NCBI GenBank assembly: GCA_011390085.1
Contig: JAABTB010000127.1
Span: forward strand, 1 to 5,812
From: Desulfobacula sp.
Lineage (GTDB): Bacteria > Desulfobacterota > Desulfobacteria > Desulfobacterales > Desulfobacteraceae
Length of the DNA: 5,812 bases
Direction of reading: 5' to 3'
Positions within the stretch are counted from its first letter, which is position 1; each line of letters begins with the position of its first letter. Shown here in pieces: positions 1 through 5,812 of the stretch. A program made the translations under genes and the position numbers. The notes under the pieces are model-generated. The model saw nothing but the letters and a program-made list of their open reading frames with translations, was not told the DNA's origin and did no database searches.

Positions 1-141
1 CGGATACTGGCCAAATGGCTGAGCCGTATTGGATTGAACCTGCCTTTTCCGGAAGAGGACATGGCCGCTTTAAAGGAAAAAAACTATCTCCTTTTAAAAG
101 AACATTTTGAAGCCCATGTGGACCTGAGCCCTTTTCTTTGA
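1..141 (+). CDS. C-terminal end of an unrecognised protein (5' truncated by window)
   Basis: Reading frame 1 is open from the first base and ends at TGA (139-141), giving 46 residues that begin RILAKWLSRIGLNL and end HVDLSPFL. The codon use looks coding and resembles the FapA-like gene downstream. The visible tail is mostly amphipathic helix with charged residues (EEDMAALKEKNYLLLKEHF). There is no membrane segment and no catalytic motif in what remains, and I do not recognise the family. The gene starts upstream of the window. It lies on the same strand as the DUF342 gene, but the 119-base gap gives no strong evidence that the two are co-transcribed. I am fairly sure it is a real gene end, and have no basis for a function. 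Confidence 0.6.
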   Translation, partial: RILAKWLSRIGLNLPFPEEDMAALKEKNYLLLKEHFEAHVDLSPFL

Positions 142-202
142 CCCGGATCTTTCTTCAGGGATTGTTCAAACCGTGCTAATTTTCAGAATTGCTATGTAGT
201 CA

Positions 203-231
203 TTTACTTTAGCTTGTAAATTCTTTATTCT
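203..231 (+). promoter_or_regulatory. weak candidate promoter for the DUF342/FapA gene
   Basis: TTTACT (203-208) and TATTCT (226-231) each match four of six sigma-70 consensus bases and are separated by 17 bases. They sit in the AT-rich gap 19-30 bases before the likely start region. In a stretch this AT-rich such a match can arise by chance. I see no sigma-54 or flagellar sigma-28 site that fits better, and no clear terminator for the preceding gene in 142-260. Confidence 0.2.
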
Positions 232-260
232 GATGGGACCATAAGAAAAATGACAACCCC

Positions 261-2531
261 TTGGAAGCAATTATCGAGGCGCATTTGAATCAAATTCCGA
301 CCCTGGCCGATCTTGCCCTTCAATACGGTACCATCACCACGGAACAGCATCAGCATCTTCAGAAGGTATACGCCCTGAAGAAAAAAGAAGACCCTGACAT
401 CGCCTTTGGCCCGTTAATCCTGGGCCTGAACTTTGCCACCCAATATCAGGTCGGGCTTTTAAAATTGATTGAGGATTATCTGATCATTAAAAAGCAGGGG
501 GAAACCTTTGGCCGGATTGCTGTTGAAAAAGGGTTTTCAACGGAAAAAGATATTGAAAAAGCCCTGGAATATCAGAAAAAAGAATTCCAACGGGCAAAGT
601 TGAGAAAATTGATTGGCGATATTCTGGTCGAATCCCGGGTGATCACGGTAAAGCAGAAAAATGCCATTTTAAAGGAGCAGGCCTTTCTCGATTCGGAACT
701 TGAAAAAATACAAACTCAAGCACAGGATCTTGATAACCAAGCCGCCCATAAAGATTCCACACTGACGGAATATGAGAAAAAATTTTTACGGATAAAAGTC
801 CTGGATAAAGAATTTTCAGCTTGCGCCATTGAAAAGGGTTTTGCCACTGACCGGCAGGTCAGGATCGCCCAGAAAGACCAGGAAAAGGCCTTTGAAAAAG
901 AAAATCGAATTGGCTTCCTGGCCGATTTCATGGTTCAGCTCAATTTTATGACCGAAGGCCAGAAAACTCTTGTCCTCAAAGAACAGCAACGCCGGGAGGC
1001 TTTTGCCCGGCCTGATAAAGGTCCGGATATTACCATTGACATCAGTAAGGACAAAATGGAAGCTGTTGTAAAAATAACCAAAGGCATTGAAAATTTATGT
1101 GCCCAAGATATCCGGGGCGAACTTGAAAACAGGGGCATAAAATTTGGTATTTATCCGGACCCCATCCTTCAATGCCATCTGGATATGAAAAATATGGAAT
1201 TTGCAGCGGCACGGCAGGATTTTTCAGTGGAACTGGTAAAGGATAGGAAGGCCTCGTATTCTTTTGATGTGGACAAGGTGGATACCCAGGAAAAAAAAAT
1301 GGGGGTCACCCTGGCGGAACAATATCGCGGCAAAGAAATCTTTATAAAAAAGGATGTGTTCGGCAACGATCTGGAACAATCCCAAGGCTATGATTTTACA
1401 TTCCGATGCGCTGCCGGAACAAGGCTCTCAAGTGACCAGACAAAAGCCTTTGCAGGAAAAACCGGTTTTCCTTCTCTTTCCATTGAGAGAAAGCTTTATA
1501 TTCATCCGGCGATTTTTGTTCTGGAAGATGCCGATCTTAAATACGGGCCCCTTGAAACCTATGCAAACCTTAATATTTCAGGCATCTTAACCGGTGCCTA
1601 CCCTGTCACTGCGGGCGATCTTACTGCAAGAGAAATCAGGGGCGCGCGGATAGAAGCCATTGGAAGCGTCAGGGCCGAAATCGGCATTACGGATTCTTTT
1701 ATCAGCGCCCAGGGTGATGTTTACGCCAAATATCTTCACAACTGCCGGATTGAAACCTTTGGCAATGTATATATTGAAAATGAAATGATAGACTCAAACG
1801 TCCTCTCCAGCGGGAAAATAGATTCAAAACAATGCCGGGTGGTTTCCTCAACCCTTTTTGCAAAAAAAGGAATCGAGCTGGCAGGCGCCGGTAACGGCAG
1901 AACACGGGCTTGTATTCTCGGGGCCGGAACAGAACATCATCTTCTGACAAAGGTAAAGCAGCTCCATCTTGAAATTCAAAACATCCGCCGGCCCCTGGAT
2001 GAATTAAATGAAAAAAAAGATGAGCAGCATATAGCGGCTGATAAAATTTTTCAGAAAATGATTGAATTGAAAATTTTTCATGACCGGGCCAAAAATAAAA
2101 AGCTGAGCCTTTCCAATGAATTTAAACAGAAAAAAGAATCGGCTGATACAAAGGCCCTTAAAAATATTGTAACCCTGGTCCGGACCTTTGAAAAAAGAAT
2201 GGAAGAGGCCCTTGATTCACTGAAAGAATTAAATGAAACAAAAAAGAAACACGATAGAGCCTCCGCCCTCCTTGAACAGAAAATAAAAGAAGTCGAACCC
2301 GCAATAGCAAAAAAAATTTCAGAGCTTCAAATTGACGCGCTGGCCTTTTTCGAATGGGCAAGAAAACATGAAAACCACCCTTGCATTAAAATTAAGGATC
2401 AGGCTTTTTCCGGGACTGTCTTTAAAGGGGTTTATTCACAGATGTCCATTGAAAAGGAGCTGAATCATTTTTCAATGGTTGAAAAGCAGAATTCAACAGG
2501 GAATTTTAATCTGGTGCTTGGGCCCTATTAA
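261..2531 (+). CDS. DUF342 / FapA family protein with repeat-built N-terminus
   Basis: This is a 756-residue soluble protein with no signal peptide or membrane segment. Residues 15-242 hold six 23-residue helical units (starting near 15, 49, 83, 118, 185 and 220), each patterned like hydrophobic-G-x-x-hydrophobic-V-E-x-G-x-x-T-x-x-Q and ending in Q in four of six. The DUF342 core follows: an entry segment near 256-300 (ITIDISKDKMEA, then GIKFGIYPD), the G-K-E-I/D-V-F-G-N segment at 357-370, and a Gly/Ala/Ile-rich beta-helix-like array from about 410 to 560. A Lys/Glu-rich coiled coil spans about 561-690, and a short beta-rich tail ends the protein. FapA proteins are linked to flagellar assembly or polar localisation in some bacteria, but many DUF342 proteins have no tested role, so the function here is open. 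The family is usually shorter, the excess being the N-terminal repeats. The annotated TTG start lacks a good ribosome binding site, and the true start is uncertain (see findings). No flagellar gene is visible nearby. Confidence 0.85.
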   Translation: MEAIIEAHLNQIPTLADLALQYGTITTEQHQHLQKVYALKKKEDPDIAFGPLILGLNFATQYQVGLLKLIEDYLIIKKQGETFGRIAVEKGFSTEKDIEKALEYQKKEFQRAKLRKLIGDILVESRVITVKQKNAILKEQAFLDSELEKIQTQAQDLDNQAAHKDSTLTEYEKKFLRIKVLDKEFSACAIEKGFATDRQVRIAQKDQEKAFEKENRIGFLADFMVQLNFMTEGQKTLVLKEQQRREAFARPDKGPDITIDISKDKMEAVVKITKGIENLCAQDIRGELENRGIKFGIYPDPILQCHLDMKNMEFAAARQDFSVELVKDRKASYSFDVDKVDTQEKKMGVTLAEQYRGKEIFIKKDVFGNDLEQSQGYDFTFRCAAGTRLSSDQTKAFAGKTGFPSLSIERKLYIHPAIFVLEDADLKYGPLETYANLNISGILTGAYPVTAGDLTAREIRGARIEAIGSVRAEIGITDSFISAQGDVYAKYLHNCRIETFGNVYIENEMIDSNVLSSGKIDSKQCRVVSSTLFAKKGIELAGAGNGRTRACILGAGTEHHLLTKVKQLHLEIQNIRRPLDELNEKKDEQHIAADKIFQKMIELKIFHDRAKNKKLSLSNEFKQKKESADTKALKNIVTLVRTFEKRMEEALDSLKELNETKKKHDRASALLEQKIKEVEPAIAKKISELQIDALAFFEWARKHENHPCIKIKDQAFSGTVFKGVYSQMSIEKELNHFSMVEKQNSTGNFNLVLGPY

Positions 2532-2542
2532 GGGGAAACAGG

Positions 2543-2746
2543 GGCATCGAGCATGTCGAAAAAAGAAAAGGGAGAATTGAATCCGAATACCTTGTATTTG
2601 CCACCAATGCCTATTCGATTCTTTTCCCGAGCTTAAAAACCTTCAAATCCCTACGAACCCATAACCAAAAAACAATCCAATTCCATCGGGTGGAAGGGCC
2701 GGGCCGGTATCGAAGAGCCTGCACGCCCTGGGCAATGTTGCGGTAA
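2543..2746 (+). pseudogene. remnant of a FAD-dependent oxidoreductase (DAO family)
   Basis: An open stretch with no start codon of its own and no family N-terminus reads GRIESEYLVFATNAYSILF followed by PELKTF (about 2570-2645). The V-x-A-T-N-A-Y pattern followed by L-x-P-E-L is a hallmark of the DAO-type FAD oxidoreductases (glycine/sarcosine/D-amino-acid oxidase relatives), where it forms part of the FAD-binding fold after the substrate-domain crossover. The family normally exceeds 350 residues, and only about 35 residues are recognisable here. The similarity fades after about 2655 and the frame stops at TAA (2744-2746). The Rossmann GxGxxG segment expected at the N-terminus is absent upstream, because that DNA is the FapA-like gene. 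This is best read as a decayed, internally deleted fragment. The assignment rests on motif recognition only. Confidence 0.5.
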
Positions 2747-3013
2747 ACCAGGCGGCCCGGGTTGTGAAGCAGCTCCCTCGGGCTCAAAAACGACGGATTG
2801 ATCGAGGGCGCTCCGGCCACGTTTTGTGTCGTGGACAAAAACCCCTTCTCAGACACGAGCCGGGTGGTCCAGACCTGGATCGACGGGAAACGGGCAGATG
2901 TGGAATTTTTAAAAGGCCAGGCTGACATTGCTGTCATCGACTCTGAAACCATCCGAATGGCGGAGGAAAATGAGGTTTCCGCAGTTGGAGAGTTTATTCG
3001 CAGTATTTTGTGA
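2743..3013 (+). pseudogene. remnant of the C-terminal end of an amidohydrolase
   Basis: From about 2768 to the TGA at 3011-3013 the frame reads LGLKNDGLIEGAPATFCVVD, then KNPFSDTSRVVQTWIDGKRA. This matches the end of the amidohydrolase superfamily, where G-x-I-x-x-G-x-x-A-D-x-V-V-L-D-x-N-P-F precedes a closing beta strand ending in W-x-D-G. The usual acidic residue after the second Ala is replaced (A-T-F). The metal-binding HxH motif and the rest of the barrel are missing. Just upstream, a different frame (2743-2766) reads VNQAARVV, which fits the family's N-x-A-x-x-L segment, so a frameshift near 2766-2780 is likely, and this frame has a stop at 2765-2767. A TTG-started 71-codon ORF (2798-3013) could still be translated, but it would lack a catalytic domain. 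The last 35 or so residues (GQADIAVIDSETIRMAEENE onward) extend beyond the usual amidohydrolase end and I do not recognise them. Confidence 0.5.
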
Positions 3014-3127
3014 GGAGAGGTCATTTACCAAAAGACTATTTTATCTTAAGTCGTCAATAGTTTAACTTGTTCAACCCCGCACATACTCCGCTAACTTTCC
3101 GTACTGGTATAAAACCCGTCATTTTTC

Positions 3128-3156
3128 TTGACATGAAATCAAAATCAGCATAGATA
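3128..3156 (+). promoter_or_regulatory. candidate promoter of the AOR unit
   Basis: A perfect -35 box TTGACA (3128-3133) is followed after 17 bases by TAGATA (3151-3156), which matches only three of six -10 bases. TATAAA at 3155-3160 is a better -10 hexamer but sits at 21-base spacing. The implied transcript start lies about 85-90 bases before the AOR start codon, leaving an AT-rich leader. The hexamers are visible in the sequence, but their use as a promoter is inferred. It is the best promoter in the 237-base gap. Confidence 0.45.
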
Positions 3157-3180
3157 TAAATCTGATTATATTTTTGATTA
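3137..3180. promoter_or_regulatory. candidate operator: nested AATCA/TGATT inverted repeats
   Basis: Two AATCA units (3137-3141 and 3143-3147) are mirrored by two TGATT units (3163-3167 and 3175-3179) across the proposed -10 region. The inner pair extends to AATCAG (3143-3148) and CTGATT (3162-3167), a 6-base inverted repeat with a 13-base centre. TGATTATAT is also directly repeated at 3163-3171 and 3175-3183, 12 bases apart. The position between the -35 element and the transcript start suits a repressor or dual regulator. I cannot match the sites to a named regulator. The DNA is AT-rich, so part of the pattern may be chance. Confidence 0.35.
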
Positions 3181-3238
3181 TATATTATATTTAACCATAA
3201 CCATCACAGGAAAGCTGAAACGGCTGCCTGACAAAAAA

Positions 3239-3243
3239 AGGAG
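3239..3243 (+). promoter_or_regulatory. strong ribosome binding site of the AOR gene
   Basis: AGGAG lies seven bases (all T) before the ATG at 3251 and follows a run of A. It fixes the AOR start, since the protein then begins with the family's typical MYGWMGKILRVDLT. Confidence 0.85.
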
Positions 3244-3250
3244 TTTTTTT

Positions 3251-5083
3251 ATGTACGGATGGATGGGAAAAATACTACGCGTGGATCTCACGGCCGGAAC
3301 CTGTAAAGAGGACCCGGTGGACCCGTCGGTCGCAAAAGATTATATCGGCGGCCGTGGGCTGGGGATCTATTTGCTGCGGCGGGAAGGGGATGCCAAGGGC
3401 GATGCCCTGGCACCGGAAAATCCGCTCATCATGGCCACCGGTCCCCTGACCGGGACCGGCGCCCCCACCGGGGCCCGTTACATGGTCATGACCAAATCCC
3501 CGCTGACCGGGGCCGTGACCTGCTCCAATTCCGGGGGCATGTTTCCCACGGAATTAAAACGGACCGGCTATGATGCGATTATTTTCACCGGGCGGTCCGA
3601 TGCCCCGGTCTATCTGTGGATAGACCAGGGAAAGGCGGAGCTGAGACCGGCCAATCATCTGTGGGGGAAAAATACCCACGAGACCACGGATATGCTCCTA
3701 AAGGAAACCCAGGCCAATGCACGAGTGGCCTGCATCGGGCCTGCCGGAGAAAAAAAGGTCTTATTTGCCTCCATCATGAACGACAAGCACCGGGCCGCGG
3801 GACGGTCGGGGGTTGGCGCGGTGATGGGCAGTAAAAACCTGAAAGCTGTGGCGGTAAGGGGTAAGGGACGAGTTCCCCTGGCCGATGCCGACGGATTTAA
3901 AGCCTTTAACAAGCAGATCCTGGATGTCTTCAATGCCGGGGTCAAACAGGCTCCCCTGGGCCTGACCGTCAACGGCACCGCCGGGGTGGTCATGTCCACC
4001 CAGAATTTCGGGGTATTGCCCACCAAGAACTGGCAGCAGGGCACCTTTGACGGCTGGGAAAAAATCCATGGCGAAGAATTGACCAGGCGGTTTCTGAAAA
4101 AAAATATTGCCTGCTACGGATGCCCCATCGGGTGCGGCCGCATGACCCGGATAGATGATCCAAGATTTTCGGGCGAAGGCGAAGGCCCGGAATACGAGAC
4201 CATCTATGCCATGGGGTCCAACTGCATGATCGATGATCTGGCCGCCATCGTCAAGGCCAATTATATCTGCAATGAGCTGGGCCTGGATACCATTACCATG
4301 GGCGCCACCCTGGCCTGCGCCATGGAATTGGTGGACCGGGGGTATCTGCCCGAAGAGCGGGTGGGACGCTCCCTTGCCTGGGGCGATGGCGACGCCCTGG
4401 TGGAATTGACCCGGATGACGGGTATGAGAGAAGGTTTCGGCGACCAGTTGGCTGAAGGCAGCTACCGTTTGGCCGAGCGCTACGGCCATCCCGAGCTGGC
4501 CCCGGTATCCAAAAAACAGGAATTCCCCGGATATGAACCCAGGGGTGCCCAGGCCATGGGGCTGGCCTATGCCACCTCTCCCATAGGTGGCTCCCATATG
4601 CGCGGCGATCCAGCTTATTTTGAATTGTTTTCCGTGCCCAAACCCATGGACCCCCATATATGGGAGGGCAAGGCCAAAGTGACGGCGGCATTCCAGGATT
4701 TATCGGCCATCATCGATTCTGCCGGGCTGTGCATTTTCTTTGCCGTCCGGAACCTGGCGGCCAAAGATCTGGGGGTGGCCCCGACCGGCGTTTTGGAATA
4801 TCTCAATGCCGCCACGGGCATGGATTATACCCTGGAAGAACTGATGCTGGCCGGGGAACGGATCATCAATGCCGAACGGCTGTTCCTGGCCGAGGCCGGG
4901 TTCAGCAGGAAGGATGACAGCCTGCCGGACCGGCTCACCCAGACACCGGCTCCCACAGGCCCGGCCAAGGGCATGGTCTGCCATTTGGACAGCATGCTGG
5001 ACGACTATTACGAGGTCCGGGGTTGGAGCCAGGACGGAATACCCGAAAAGGCGGTGCTGGAAAAATTAAGCCTGGTCGTCTAG
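3251..5083 (+). CDS. aor: aldehyde:ferredoxin oxidoreductase (tungsten enzyme)
   Basis: Oxidises aldehydes to carboxylic acids in the cytoplasm with ferredoxin as electron acceptor, using a tungsten bis-pyranopterin and one [4Fe-4S] cluster. The 610-residue protein is full length for the family. The N-terminal domain starts with GKILRVDLT and YIGGRGLG (31-38), then GPLTGTGAPTGARY (64-77) and NSGG (93-96). RAAGRSGVGAVMGSKNLKA (181-199) is the conserved end of this domain. Cluster ligands are C288, C291 and C295 (C-Y-G-C-P-I-G-C) plus C494 in DSAGLC (489-494). The pterin-binding pair of D-x-x-G-L-D/C type appears as NELGLD (341-346) and DSAGLC, the first with Asn for Asp. EYET (314-317) and SHMRGDP (448-454) match active-site neighbourhoods. 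It is a classical AOR rather than a short fragment. The exact substrate cannot be told from sequence, and a relative such as an aromatic-aldehyde enzyme is possible. No ferredoxin-like or NADH-linking subunit is encoded beside it, so free ferredoxin is the likely partner. Confidence 0.95.
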   Translation: MYGWMGKILRVDLTAGTCKEDPVDPSVAKDYIGGRGLGIYLLRREGDAKGDALAPENPLIMATGPLTGTGAPTGARYMVMTKSPLTGAVTCSNSGGMFPTELKRTGYDAIIFTGRSDAPVYLWIDQGKAELRPANHLWGKNTHETTDMLLKETQANARVACIGPAGEKKVLFASIMNDKHRAAGRSGVGAVMGSKNLKAVAVRGKGRVPLADADGFKAFNKQILDVFNAGVKQAPLGLTVNGTAGVVMSTQNFGVLPTKNWQQGTFDGWEKIHGEELTRRFLKKNIACYGCPIGCGRMTRIDDPRFSGEGEGPEYETIYAMGSNCMIDDLAAIVKANYICNELGLDTITMGATLACAMELVDRGYLPEERVGRSLAWGDGDALVELTRMTGMREGFGDQLAEGSYRLAERYGHPELAPVSKKQEFPGYEPRGAQAMGLAYATSPIGGSHMRGDPAYFELFSVPKPMDPHIWEGKAKVTAAFQDLSAIIDSAGLCIFFAVRNLAAKDLGVAPTGVLEYLNAATGMDYTLEELMLAGERIINAERLFLAEAGFSRKDDSLPDRLTQTPAPTGPAKGMVCHLDSMLDDYYEVRGWSQDGIPEKAVLEKLSLVV

Positions 5084-5096
5084 GGTAAACCCGGCC

Positions 5097-5330
5097 ATGC
5101 GCATCCACGTCACCTTGTACAGTGAATTTAAACAATTTGCCCCCGGCGGCACAGGTTCATTTAATCTGGACCTGCCGCCGGGGGCTAGCCTCGGGCACTG
5201 TTTCGAACATTTAACTATCCCGGAAAACAGCGAGTATACCGCCCTGGTCAACGGACGCCGGGCCGGCCGGGACACCCTTCTCAGGGAAGCTGATACCCTG
5301 GTGGTATTCCCCCTCATCTGCGGAGGATAG
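5097..5330 (+). CDS. MoaD/ThiS family sulfur-carrier-like protein
   Basis: This 77-residue protein has the ubiquitin-like (beta-grasp) MoaD pattern: a first strand MRIHVTLYSEFKQFAP, a middle ALVNGRRA (about 43-50), then LREADTLVVFPLICGG at the end. The C-terminal Gly-Gly is the residue pair that is adenylated and thiocarboxylated in MoaD-type carriers, which donate sulfur for the dithiolene of the pterin cofactor. The start is 13 bases after the AOR stop, with only a weak AGGG-type site, so translational coupling and co-transcription with AOR are likely. MoaD-like genes beside AOR genes are a known association, which supports a role in supplying the tungsten pterin to AOR. The general housekeeping MoaD is probably elsewhere. 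An unusual point is the Cys directly before Gly-Gly. Confidence 0.85.
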   Translation: MRIHVTLYSEFKQFAPGGTGSFNLDLPPGASLGHCFEHLTIPENSEYTALVNGRRAGRDTLLREADTLVVFPLICGG

Positions 5331-5353
5331 GGCAATTCTCCCAAAAATTCAGC

Positions 5354-5812
5354 TTAAATTTCCTTCCAGGCCTTTTTGCTTTTGTTGATCTTTATCTGCA
5401 CATTTTCCCAGGTTTTGGTGGTTAGAAACGAGGTTTTATACCGGTCTATCATCCGGGTAAACATGGAAAAGGGAATCGTAAACGAAAGCTCGTCCGTCTT
5501 GAAAAATTTTCTGGCCGAAGGGTCCCATCCCCCCACCACAGCCCTTTCCTGTCCTTTTTCAAGATAATGCAGGGGCCAGACCACCAGGCTTCCGCAGGCC
5601 GCGCTCCAGGGGGAGGCAACCACCTCGGGATCATTGGTGACAAAGGCGGCCAGTTGATGAAGGCCGTTGAGAGATTCGGGCCGGGTGAAAAAAGATACCA
5701 GGGCCGGGGTTTCCGTTTCATCGAATTGGCTGAGGGGCTTGAAAACGCAGAATTCCTTGGCCGCAGGAACCGGATCAATATATTCAAAAATCTTTCTCAA
5801 ATTGTCCGGCGA
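5354..5812 (-). CDS. DUF169 domain protein, C-terminal part (5' end outside window)
   Basis: On the minus strand the frame is open from the window edge to a TAA read from 5356 down to 5354, giving 152 residues. It continues past the TTG at 5800-5798 (the residues before it read SPDN), so the gene starts upstream beyond 5812. Segments such as VSFFTRPESLNGLHQLAAF, the small-residue stretch SAACGSL, the G-G-W-D-P-S-A-R motif and FTIPFSMFTRMIDRYKTSFL followed by T-x-x-T-W-x-x-V fit the DUF169 family as I know it. That family is of unknown biochemical role and common in anaerobes and archaea. There is no signal peptide or membrane segment in the visible part. The gene converges on the MoaD-like gene with 23 bases between stop codons, so it is separately transcribed. 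The family assignment is from pattern memory. The coding call itself is firmer. Confidence 0.75.
   Translation of the reverse strand, partial: SPDNLRKIFEYIDPVPAAKEFCVFKPLSQFDETETPALVSFFTRPESLNGLHQLAAFVTNDPEVVASPWSAACGSLVVWPLHYLEKGQERAVVGGWDPSARKFFKTDELSFTIPFSMFTRMIDRYKTSFLTTKTWENVQIKINKSKKAWKEI

Noticed and set aside
2553..2636. ATG-started 27-codon ORF (MSKKEKGELNPNTLYLPPMP...)
   Set aside because: It has no good ribosome binding site and overlaps, in another frame, the stretch with the clear ATNAYS oxidoreductase motif.
2611..3024. 137-codon minus-strand ORF across the gene-remnant region
   Set aside because: It is antisense to the plus-strand remains with recognisable DAO and amidohydrolase motifs, has no family-like pattern of its own, and is rich in Ser/Arg/Pro as expected of a shadow frame.
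3033..3063. Inverted repeat ACTATT ... AATAGT as a terminator
   Set aside because: The stem is only 6-8 pairs, AT-rich, with a 15-base loop and no proper T-run. It is too weak to call.
3761..4657. 298-codon minus-strand ORF inside the AOR gene
   Set aside because: It is entirely antisense to a well-supported AOR gene. Its Gly/His/Ala-rich composition is typical of the complement of GC-rich coding DNA.
5322..5341. GGAG ... CTCC hairpin between the convergent MoaD-like and DUF169 genes as a shared terminator
   Set aside because: The stem is four pairs with no T-tract on either side, so no terminator can be supported although one would be expected here.
1..5812. CRISPR array, tRNA genes, insertion-sequence ends
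   Set aside because: I looked for regularly spaced direct repeats, cloverleaf-like stretches and terminal inverted repeats with a transposase and found none. The only repeats are the short promoter motifs and the protein-level repeats in the FapA-like gene.

Overview
The window looks like chromosomal DNA from an anaerobic bacterium, most plausibly a Desulfobacterota (sulfate-reducer-type) member. This is an inference from gene content: a large DUF342/FapA-type protein, a tungsten aldehyde:ferredoxin oxidoreductase (AOR) coupled to a MoaD/ThiS-type protein, and a DUF169 protein. No ribosomal RNA or other taxonomic marker is present.

Layout: (1) 1-141, the last 46 codons of an unrecognised plus-strand gene. 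(2) 142-260, a gap with at best a weak promoter. (3) 261-2531, a 756-residue DUF342/FapA family protein. It has an unusual N-terminal half built from six short helical repeats, a central beta-helix-type DUF342 core and a C-terminal coiled coil. (4) 2532-3013, a stretch with no intact gene but with recognisable remains of two unrelated enzymes: a FAD-dependent (DAO-type) oxidoreductase fragment and the C-terminal end of an amidohydrolase. (5) 3014-3250, an AT-rich regulatory region with a TTGACA element, a nested set of AATCA/TGATT repeats and a strong Shine-Dalgarno sequence. (6) 3251-5083, an intact AOR of 610 residues with the four cluster cysteines and pterin-binding motifs, followed 13 bases later by (7) 5097-5330, a 77-residue MoaD/ThiS-type protein ending in Gly-Gly. 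(8) 5354-5812, the C-terminal part of a DUF169 protein on the minus strand, converging on the AOR unit and running off the window.

The functional core is the two-gene aor-moaD-like unit. AOR oxidises aldehydes to carboxylic acids with ferredoxin as electron acceptor, using a tungsten bis-pterin cofactor. The small ubiquitin-fold protein probably serves sulfur transfer for pterin cofactor synthesis. The FapA-like gene appears functionally separate. Nothing here amounts to a clearly new system. The points most worth checking are the repeat-built N-terminus of the FapA protein and its ambiguous start, the AOR promoter/operator architecture, and the gene remains between the two intact loci.
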